This document shows positions 17,878 through 24,254 of a stretch of DNA of 64,000 nt, one piece after another (within the stretch, counting starts at the first letter, position 1; every line of letters begins with the position of its first letter). The notes under the pieces were generated by a model that saw only the letters and a program-made list of their open reading frames with translations, was not told where the DNA came from and made no database searches. The DNA comes from Bacteroidota bacterium. GTDB lineage: Bacteria; Bacteroidota; Bacteroidia; Chitinophagales; Chitinophagaceae. Both the position numbers and the translations under genes were made by a program. The stretch is from NCBI GenBank assembly GCA_018266775.1, contig JAFDZS010000006.1:144953-208952 (forward strand), written 5' to 3'.

Positions 17878-19299
17878 TCAGTTGAGCAGGTGTTTTCTTT
17901 CCCGGTACAATTTCCAGATGAGTTCACCAAACAATGTATTGGCCCAGGCAAACCACTTACGGGTGAATTTTGTGGCATCATCTTTATAAAATGATTCGTG
18001 CATAAAACCGGTGCCGGCATGATTCTTCACCAGCATATCCAGGCACATTTTAATTTCCTTATCATCGTTACTGGTTAATGCCCGCATAATGATGCTCATG
18101 GGCCAAATATAGTTTACTCCCACATGCGGCCCGCCAATGCCTTCTGCTGCTTTTCCTTTAAAGAAAAACGGATTGCCGGCAGACAAAACATATTTTCTTG
18201 TATTGGCGTAAACAGCAGTATTGATATACGATTGATTTAAATAAGGCAATGCCAATAAAGAAGGCACATTCGCATCATCCATTACATTATAGCTGCCAAA
18301 CCCGTTGATCTCATACGCATAAATATTTCCATAAGTTGTATGGTGCGTCACTGCATTCACCTGCAACGCATTCTGAATAGTCAATGAGAGTTGATTGATA
18401 GCTTCCAGTTCTGCAGCGGTAAATGCACAGAACGTTTTCATTTCCGCCAGGTGTTGCAATGTTGTCAGTGCAAAAAAATTGGCGGGTACATTAAAAGGGA
18501 AAACGGTGGCATCATCACTCGGCCGGAACATACTGTGTATTAACCCGATTTTTTTTGCAGGATAACCGTAACCGCCCATTGGCACTCCATCTGTGGCCCA
18601 ACTGGTGGTACGTTCAAAATGATACGGGCCATCATTCTCCAGTCTTTGTTGTTCTTTAAATGTCTGTACAATCAACCGAACCGCTTTCTTCCATTGTTCA
18701 TCAAATACAGTCGTATCTCCGGTTTGTTTCCAATAACCATAGGCCAGCCGAACCGGATAACACAAACTGTCAATTTCCCATTTACGTTCATGAATGCCGG
18801 GTTTCATTGTTGTTTTATCGTCTTTCCATTCACTGATCTTATTTTCATCTTTATAAAACGCATTGGCGTAAGGGTCCTTTAAAATGCATTTTACCTGCCG
18901 GTTAATCACTCCTTTGATCAATTCTTTTAATTGTGTATCTTCTTTCATCAATGGAAGATAGGGCCACACCTGTGCCGATGAATCCCTTAACCACATGGCA
19001 TCAATATCCCCGGTAATGACGAATGTATCGGGTTTACCATCTATCGTTTCAAACTCTACCGTAGTATCCAAAGTATTGGGGAAACAATTTTCAAATAACC
19101 AGGCAATTTCTTTATTGCCAATATTTTTTTGGATGGTTGCAATTAAATTTTCAACTGCACTGCTGTTGAATTTCCTTAAATGTTCTGCTGTTCTTACAAC
19201 CGGAAAAGCTTTACCTGTAATTTTTGCCAATGCAGAATTGCCCAACAGCATACCCGCTGTTGCCAATGATGATTGCTGTATAAATAATTTTCTGTTCAT
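17878..19299 (-). CDS. glycoside hydrolase family 125 (exo-alpha-1,6-mannosidase type)
   Basis: A 473-residue protein of the GH125 family (formerly DUF1237), metal-independent exo-acting alpha-1,6-mannosidases with an (alpha/alpha)6 barrel. The N-terminus MNRKLFIQQSSLATAGMLLGNSALA is an export signal resembling Tat-type leaders but with RK instead of RR. The family block GDIDAMWLRDSSAQVWPYLPL lies near 95-115, with further conserved segments HERKWEIDSLCYP and ATDGVPMGGYGYPAKKIGLI. In gut and soil Bacteroidota, GH125 enzymes work on fungal mannan or N-glycan mannose. No GH92 or SusC/D genes lie close by. A REP palindrome begins 8 bp upstream of its ATG. The upstream open frame (to 19326) runs through that repeat and is unlikely to be used. 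Confidence 0.9.
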   Translation of the reverse strand: MNRKLFIQQSSLATAGMLLGNSALAKITGKAFPVVRTAEHLRKFNSSAVENLIATIQKNIGNKEIAWLFENCFPNTLDTTVEFETIDGKPDTFVITGDIDAMWLRDSSAQVWPYLPLMKEDTQLKELIKGVINRQVKCILKDPYANAFYKDENKISEWKDDKTTMKPGIHERKWEIDSLCYPVRLAYGYWKQTGDTTVFDEQWKKAVRLIVQTFKEQQRLENDGPYHFERTTSWATDGVPMGGYGYPAKKIGLIHSMFRPSDDATVFPFNVPANFFALTTLQHLAEMKTFCAFTAAELEAINQLSLTIQNALQVNAVTHHTTYGNIYAYEINGFGSYNVMDDANVPSLLALPYLNQSYINTAVYANTRKYVLSAGNPFFFKGKAAEGIGGPHVGVNYIWPMSIIMRALTSNDDKEIKMCLDMLVKNHAGTGFMHESFYKDDATKFTRKWFAWANTLFGELIWKLYRERKHLLN

Positions 19300-19306
19300 G
19301 TTTGTT

Positions 19307-19330
19307 GTATTTGGATGCTCCAGCATCCAA
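19307..19330 (+). repeat. REP palindrome upstream of the GH125 gene
   Basis: GTAT, two bases, then the perfect palindrome GGATGCTCCAGCATCC (19313-19328) extended by TT/AA. It lies 8 bp from the GH125 start codon and so probably within its mRNA leader, where it could form a hairpin. Confidence 0.75.
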
Positions 19331-19354
19331 CCGTTCTAAAATAATTTTTGGCTG

Positions 19355-19778
19355 AATGCCGGAGCTTCCTGACTACATTGTACCTGGATGCTCCTGCATC
19401 CAGCTTTTAGAAACCATTTGGGATTCGTTATTTCGGAAGCTGGAACTTCCGGACAACATTGTACCTGGATGCTCCAACACCCAACACTTCAAATGATTTT
19501 GGCTTTCATCATCTCGGAAGCTGGAACTTCCGAACCACATTGTACCTGTTCGCTCCAACACCCAACACTTCAAATGATTTTGGTTTTAATATTTCGGAAG
19601 CCGGAGCTTCCGAACTACATTGTACCTGGATGCTCCAGCATCCAACACTTCAAATGATTTTGGCTTTCATTATCTCGGAAGCTGGAGCTTCCGAACTACA
19701 TTGTACCTGGATGCTCCAGCATCCAGCACTTCAAATGATTTTGGTTTTAATATCTCGAAGTTGGAACTTCCGAACTAC
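19355..19778. repeat. tandem array of REP doublets, 80-81 bp period
   Basis: About five imperfect copies of an 80-81 bp unit plus a half copy. Each unit holds two head-to-head REP palindromes: CGGAAGCTGGAGCTTCCG (starts 19434, 19515, 19595, 19676, 19756) and, about 34 bp on, GGATGCTCCAGCATCC. The short spacer between them reads CTAC-ATT-GTAC, so each palindrome has its own GTAN on its outer strand. The roughly 30 bp between doublets is conserved too, showing that the whole unit was tandemly duplicated. Units at 19595 and 19676 are the most perfect; those at 19355, 19434 and 19515 have mismatched arms. No unique spacers and no cas genes, so this is not a CRISPR array. Confidence 0.85.
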
Positions 19779-20380
19779 GCTTTCCAATATGTCCACTTCC
19801 AGTCTTCCCAATTTTTAACCAACCCCGCTTTAACCGGATTTTGTAAAATGTAATTTACAATATTTTCAAATTCGCCATGCCGTACAATATGGTCATAAGA
19901 TTCTTCTTGCCAAAATGACCCTGATCTGCCCAGGGCATTATTACATTGCCTGGCAGTAAAACTTTTATGCAATTGCATGATGCGGTATACCTCTTTCTCA
20001 TCATCTTTCATTGCAAACAAAGCATGAACATGATTACTCATGATGGTGAAACAGTATAAGTCAATTTCAGTTTTGGACAGGTGCAACAATGAATCATAAA
20101 CTATCTGTGCAATTTGGGGTTGTTGTAACCAATAAGGTGCGTTCGGATTCTTATCAAGAAAAGAATCGAAGCGTTCAAATGACTGCTGATGCAGGGCATA
20201 TTCATTTGCGGTTGTGAATTGTCCGTTTTTCAGCAATTGTTGATATGCCCGTTCGTTTTCTTCCCTGAGTTGCTGAATGATAGTGTTTGGAATTGAATCA
20301 TACAACCGGTAAGTAATAAAATAGATCGCATTACCAGCCTGTTTATGCGGCAGGCGCTGACGGTAGAAGGGTTTTTGCAT
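19775..20380 (-). CDS. REP-associated tyrosine transposase (RAYT, Y1/IS200-like HUH family)
   Basis: A 201-residue HUH single-strand endonuclease of the Y1 transposase family. The HUH motif is MSNHVHALF (H117 and H119) and the catalytic tyrosine is Y162 in SFWQEESYDHIVR, a RAYT-typical block, followed by NYILQNPVKAGLV. RAYTs differ from IS200/IS605 transposases in being single-copy, lacking IS ends and working on REP palindromes dispersed in the genome. Here REP elements lie on both sides (19307-19778 and 20387-20482). The stop codon TAG is part of the GTAG guide of the nearest REP. It lies downstream of the cyanophycinase gene on the same strand. Mobilisation of these REPs by this protein is inferred from the arrangement. 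Confidence 0.9.
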   Translation of the reverse strand: MQKPFYRQRLPHKQAGNAIYFITYRLYDSIPNTIIQQLREENERAYQQLLKNGQFTTANEYALHQQSFERFDSFLDKNPNAPYWLQQPQIAQIVYDSLLHLSKTEIDLYCFTIMSNHVHALFAMKDDEKEVYRIMQLHKSFTARQCNNALGRSGSFWQEESYDHIVRHGEFENIVNYILQNPVKAGLVKNWEDWKWTYWKA

Positions 20381-20386
20381 GGCATT

Positions 20387-20410
20387 GTAACTGGAAGCTC
20401 CAGCTTCCAG
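20387..20410 (+). repeat. REP palindrome upstream of the RAYT gene
   Basis: GTAA directly followed by the perfect palindrome CTGGAAGCTCCAGCTTCCAG (20391-20410), six bases before the RAYT start codon when read towards the gene. Confidence 0.8.
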
Positions 20411-20434
20411 ATGTTAAGTAACTTATTCTTTTGA

Positions 20435-20458
20435 TTGGATGCTGGAGCATCCAAATAC
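20435..20458 (-). repeat. REP palindrome between cyanophycinase and RAYT genes
   Basis: On the minus strand GTAT, then TTGGATGCTCCAGCATCCAA (20454-20435), a perfect palindrome in opposite orientation to the copy at 20387-20410, so the two form an inverted pair with about 24 bp between them. Confidence 0.8.
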
Positions 20459-20463
20459 ATTAA

Positions 20464-20482
20464 AGCTGGAGCATCCAGGTAC
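20464..20482 (-). repeat. partial REP abutting the cyanophycinase stop codon
   Basis: On the minus strand GTAC, CT, GGATGCTCCAGC and then loss of the second arm. The guide begins one base after the cyanophycinase TGA (20486-20484). Confidence 0.65.
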
Positions 20483-20483
20483 G

Positions 20484-21335
20484 TCACTCCGGAATAAACT
20501 TTCGCTCATTCACCCAATACCCATTTCCTTTTTCACAAATATGCACTTTTAAATTTTCCAGGCTGAATGGGTTGCCATCCGGTATATCAGCAATATTACT
20601 AAAGCTTACATCATGCCCGTCAATGATCACTACGCAGCCGCTGCCAATGGCTTCCATTTTATTGCCTTCAGTAATCAGCATGCCCGTATCTTCTCCCAGG
20701 CCAATACCAATGCAACTGGGGTTACAGGCCACAGCTTGCGCCAGCCTTCCAAAGCGGCCGCGTTTTTCAAAATGAGAATCGATGATCACAGAATCAATAA
20801 AACCCAGGCCGGTGGTCATCTTCACTTCACCCTTTAAATGCGCCCTTGCAGCATTGCCTTCATAAATCATGGTTTTGCTCATGGCCATTGCGCCAGCCGA
20901 TGTTCCGGCAATTACAAAGCCTTCTTCGGCATATCGTCTTTTAATAATAGATAAAAATTCTGTGCCTCCATCTGTAACGCTTAAACGCAATTGATTACCA
21001 CCACTGAACATCACCGCATCACATTCCTGTATGCGGCGCAAACAATCTTTATCCTGAGTATCGGCACGGTTGCGGATGTGCATGAGGCCGATATTGGTGC
21101 ATCCAATTTTCCCAAAAGCATTCAGGTAATTATCCCCCACTTCATAAGGGATGGAACTGGCAGTAGTGATCACTTCAATACGGCTGTTGGGGCCGCCAGC
21201 TTCTTCCACAATCCTGCGGAGGATACCCAGTTCAAAAAAGTTGAGGTTATTGCGGTTAAAATTGTCTTTCTCCGGTTCTGCTCCTTTATCTTCTGCCCCA
21301 CCAATAGCAATTAATTTTCCTTTTACAGCTTGCAT
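20484..21335 (-). CDS. cyanophycinase-like peptidase, family S51
   Basis: A 283-residue serine peptidase-like hydrolase. It has the S51 nucleophile elbow GTSAGAMAMS (S146), the upstream MFSGGNQ motif near 109-115 and the histidine-containing block IIDSHFEKRGRFGRL (H188), as in cyanophycinases (CphB), which release beta-Asp-Arg dipeptides from cyanophycin. No signal peptide is seen, so it should be cytoplasmic. A CphA homologue is encoded 3 kb away on the other strand, which supports a cyanophycin or related isoaspartyl-peptide function. The start at 21335 (MQAVKGKLIAIGG) is supported by the -7 box at 21358-21365; the frame is open to 21380. No isoaspartyl dipeptidase gene is visible in the window. 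Confidence 0.9.
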   Translation of the reverse strand: MQAVKGKLIAIGGAEDKGAEPEKDNFNRNNLNFFELGILRRIVEEAGGPNSRIEVITTASSIPYEVGDNYLNAFGKIGCTNIGLMHIRNRADTQDKDCLRRIQECDAVMFSGGNQLRLSVTDGGTEFLSIIKRRYAEEGFVIAGTSAGAMAMSKTMIYEGNAARAHLKGEVKMTTGLGFIDSVIIDSHFEKRGRFGRLAQAVACNPSCIGIGLGEDTGMLITEGNKMEAIGSGCVVIIDGHDVSFSNIADIPDGNPFSLENLKVHICEKGNGYWVNERKFIPE

Positions 21336-21357
21336 GAAATCCTGTTTGATAATGGAG

Positions 21358-21365
21358 CAAAAATA
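21358..21365 (-). promoter_or_regulatory. -7 promoter element of the cyanophycinase gene
   Basis: TATTTTTG on the minus strand matches TAnnTTTG; the start would be near 21354, about 18 nt before the ATG at 21335. Confidence 0.45.
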
Positions 21366-21434
21366 AAGGGAATTCAGCATTCAGCAGTATGCCGGGCAAG
21401 CATATCCCGATAATATTTCACCCAATGCCATTGA

Positions 21435-22844
21435 CTAAATACGAACTACTGGAATTTCTTTAAACTCACCGCCTTCAATCTTATATTTATGGCCTTTTAT
21501 TTCTATTACTTCTCCTTCACGCATTAGCGACAACTCGTAAATATCCTGTTCCATTAAATGTATAGATCCTTTTGTTTTTCTGGCCAGGTTTAAATAATCT
21601 GTATTGATCTTATCATATACACCGCATAAAATTATTTTTACAGGCTTTTTTATGGAAGTTGCTAACCCAATATCTTTTACCGGAGCCCAATTGTCAGCTA
21701 TCATTACAACTGTATCACATGACGGGCATTTTTTAATGGCAAAAAGCAAGGCTTCAACATTGTTTTCCGGGGCATCACCGCCACTGCCACTTATCATGGC
21801 TTCTTTTAATTTATTTTCAATTTCATCATATTTTGCACTACAGATATCATGAATGCCGCCAGTATTACCAACAATTTTTTCTGCATCAGCCTTATCATCA
21901 CCGTCATTAAAAAAAATGAAATTTCTTTTTAGCCCATCACTCATCTTAAGTTTTAACCATGTAAGCAACTGGGCTGAATAGGGATACATACTTCCTGTGA
22001 CATCTGCAACAATCATAGCTTTATCCCACTGCTGCCTGTTAAACACCTGCTCCACCACGTTTTCAAAAGACTCATATCGCTCCACTCCATCCCATGAATT
22101 ACACCTGTCTTCATCCATATCTAATACATAATATACCGAATCGGAATTTTCCACATATTCATAATACTCTTTGGTTATGAGTTTAGATTTTATGCCTTCG
22201 CTTGTACTAATTCGAATTACACTTCTCGTAAAATCCTTTCTCAGTGGATGAAAGTCTATTGAATCAATATAAAAGCCCCATTCCCCACAAATAGCCCCAA
22301 GGCTGTCCGAACGTACCGTTTTGTGCAATAATTTATCTATCCTTTTTAACTCCTTTACTGTTTCGATTGAATCTGGTAATGGCCTGTAGTAAATATAAAA
22401 TCCGTGAGGAAGATAACTTGCTGTTTCTTTATTATTAAATGCCGTTTGCCTGATTTTTCTGAACTCAATTTCGTTCCTGAATAAGCCGGGTAATATTTTA
22501 TACAGGCTTTCCAGTCTTTTCCTGTTCAGTGGTGAAAAGTCCATTTTAGAGGGATAATCTGAATACACCAAATCTACACGTACCACTTGCGCTTTTTTCA
22601 GTTCATTAATGACCGCCAATTGATTGATACCAAACTCAGATTTTCCAAAGTGCATGGGCAGGTACACTGCTTTACTTCCTGTTTGAACAGGTGCATAATA
22701 ATTTTCTTTTACTTCCGGTAGTTTTAAAATACTTTCTATGCTAACATTTTGTGCCCTTGCTGTTACTAATGCAAAACTTAACAGTACTGCAGTGCATACA
22801 GTTCTCATAAATGGTTTTATTAAATGACGCAATTGCTGTTGCAT
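21435..22844 (-). CDS. secreted protein with von Willebrand factor A-like domain
   Basis: A 469-residue protein with a Sec signal peptide: MRTVCTAVLLSFALVTARA begins at residue 13, so the true start may be 22808. The N-terminal 250 residues match nothing I recognise. Residues about 274-420 resemble a vWA domain: AMIVADVTGSMYPYSAQL has a MIDAS-like D281-x-T283-x-S285, GGDAPENNVEALLFAI (355-370) supplies the second loop and CDTVVMIADNW the central strand. Such domains bind a divalent metal and a protein ligand. The gene lies 6 bp after the class V aminotransferase gene and about 55 bp before the cyanophycinase promoter, on the same strand. Function unknown. Confidence 0.75.
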   Translation of the reverse strand: MQQQLRHLIKPFMRTVCTAVLLSFALVTARAQNVSIESILKLPEVKENYYAPVQTGSKAVYLPMHFGKSEFGINQLAVINELKKAQVVRVDLVYSDYPSKMDFSPLNRKRLESLYKILPGLFRNEIEFRKIRQTAFNNKETASYLPHGFYIYYRPLPDSIETVKELKRIDKLLHKTVRSDSLGAICGEWGFYIDSIDFHPLRKDFTRSVIRISTSEGIKSKLITKEYYEYVENSDSVYYVLDMDEDRCNSWDGVERYESFENVVEQVFNRQQWDKAMIVADVTGSMYPYSAQLLTWLKLKMSDGLKRNFIFFNDGDDKADAEKIVGNTGGIHDICSAKYDEIENKLKEAMISGSGGDAPENNVEALLFAIKKCPSCDTVVMIADNWAPVKDIGLATSIKKPVKIILCGVYDKINTDYLNLARKTKGSIHLMEQDIYELSLMREGEVIEIKGHKYKIEGGEFKEIPVVRI

Positions 22845-22850
22845 TCCATA

Positions 22851-24140
22851 TTATCCTTTCGCAAAAGCCTCAATGCCTTCCACCAGTGTATCCAGGTTTT
22901 TAGTGGTAGTGTATACATTTGGCGTAACACGAACACCACTGATATTTTCCCAAACAATACCTACGGTGTGTACCTTATAATTCGTCCATAAATAACTGTC
23001 CAGTTCCTGTGGCGTTTTGCCTTCCACACTTACCAGGCCAATAGCACAGCCGTAATCTTTTTTAAATGAAGTATGTATTTTCACTTTAGGTATATGCTGC
23101 ACTTTTTCCATCCAGTAATTTTTTAAATACAGCAGGCGTTCTTCTTTTCTTTTGGCGCCAATCATATCAAAAAAGTCAATCGCTTTATCAATCGCTTCTT
23201 CTATGAAAAATGGACGGGTACCCAAATGTTCAAACTTGCGGATGTTGTCGTCTTCTTTATCTCCTGCCCCAAACAAAGGCCAGATGTTTTTTATTTTCTC
23301 TTTACGGATGTATAATAACCCTGTGCCAATGGGTGCACCCAGCCATTTATGCAAACTGGTTCCAAAGTAATCGCAATTCAAATCTGGTATCAGGAATTCA
23401 AATTGTGCAAAAGTGTGGGCGCCATCCACCAATACTTCAATATTCTTTTTCTTTGCTGCATCTGCAATTTTTTTCACCGGCATTTTTTGTCCAATCCAGT
23501 TAATCATGTGCGTGATCTGCACCACTTTGGTTTTGGCAGTGAAAGCATCTGTATATTGCTTTACTAAATAGGTATCATCTTCGCTGGGTAATTCCAAATT
23601 GATCCACACCAGTTTGATCCCTTCCCGTTTTTCTCTTTGTTTCCATGCAGCAATCATGTTGGGGTAATCCTGTTTAGCCAGCACCACTTCATCTCCCGCT
23701 TTCAATTCAATACCAAATATTACCGTTTCCAGCGCTTCAGACGCATTGCGTACCATCGCAATTTCTTCTTTATCACAACCCGCCAGTTTGGCTAAATTTT
23801 TCCGCAGCGGTTCACGCCCCTGGTCCACCACACGCCACATAAAATAACTGGGTCCTTCATTGCTGATATCATAATACGTTTTCATCGCATCAGCCACCAC
23901 TTTTGGTGCAGGCGATACACCGCCATTATTCAGGTTAATAAAATTCGAGGAGATCGTATACGATTGCTGAACGTAATACCAGAATTCATCGTCCGTAGCC
24001 AGTTCGCCGGGTGCAACGCCTTCTGCATTTTTTAATGCAGCCTGTAAATTACGGCTCCATGCTGGTTGTAATAATCCGCCGGCTAATGTGGCACCGGTGA
24101 GCAAACTCATTTTATTAATGAATGATCGGCGATTGGACAT
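22851..24140 (-). CDS. class V aminotransferase-fold PLP enzyme with Tat-type signal
   Basis: A 429-residue fold-type I PLP enzyme of the class V (NifS/isopenicillin N epimerase-like) group. Residues 1-30 (MSNRRSFINKMSLLTGATLAGG) form a twin-arginine leader with RRSFI, implying export of the folded, cofactor-loaded enzyme. PLP contacts visible are VLVDGAHTF (D239, H242) and the Schiff-base lysine K265 in GTSLHKWLGAPIGTG. RNASEALETV near 131-140 is the phosphate-binding region. It resembles isopenicillin N epimerase-type enzymes rather than cysteine desulfurases; the substrate is unknown. It diverges from cphA across 114 bp and is followed 6 bp later by the vWA-like gene. Confidence 0.85.
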   Translation of the reverse strand: MSNRRSFINKMSLLTGATLAGGLLQPAWSRNLQAALKNAEGVAPGELATDDEFWYYVQQSYTISSNFINLNNGGVSPAPKVVADAMKTYYDISNEGPSYFMWRVVDQGREPLRKNLAKLAGCDKEEIAMVRNASEALETVIFGIELKAGDEVVLAKQDYPNMIAAWKQREKREGIKLVWINLELPSEDDTYLVKQYTDAFTAKTKVVQITHMINWIGQKMPVKKIADAAKKKNIEVLVDGAHTFAQFEFLIPDLNCDYFGTSLHKWLGAPIGTGLLYIRKEKIKNIWPLFGAGDKEDDNIRKFEHLGTRPFFIEEAIDKAIDFFDMIGAKRKEERLLYLKNYWMEKVQHIPKVKIHTSFKKDYGCAIGLVSVEGKTPQELDSYLWTNYKVHTVGIVWENISGVRVTPNVYTTTKNLDTLVEGIEAFAKG

Positions 24141-24180
24141 GACAGGTTTGTTTTTATGCTACAATTTAATGCTTTTGTTT

Positions 24181-24211
24181 TTTGCAAACCAAGATGATTT
24201 CGCTAATTTTC
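24181..24211 (+). promoter_or_regulatory. candidate promoter of cphA
   Basis: TTTG (24181-24184), 19-base spacer, TAATTTTC (24204-24211), one mismatch from the -7 consensus TAnnTTTG. The start would be near 24215, about 40 nt before the cphA ATG. Confidence 0.5.
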
Positions 24212-24254
24212 AACATGCCACAAACTATACTTCACTAAAACATTTACTGCTGTT

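Noticed and set aside
19355..19778. CRISPR-like array of regularly spaced repeats
   Set aside because: The whole 80-81 bp unit repeats, including the would-be spacers, the repeats are paired palindromes with GTAN guides, and no cas genes are present. REP array is the better reading.
19373..19853. Overlapping open reading frames on both strands through the repeat array, encoding repeated peptides such as MYLDAP
   Set aside because: They arise from the 80-81 bp period and the palindromes; they have no start context, no conserved domain and change frame between units.
19775..20380. IS200/IS605 insertion sequence
   Set aside because: The protein has RAYT-type motifs (FWQ...SYDHIVR), there is no tnpB, no typical IS200 ends, and REP elements flank the gene.
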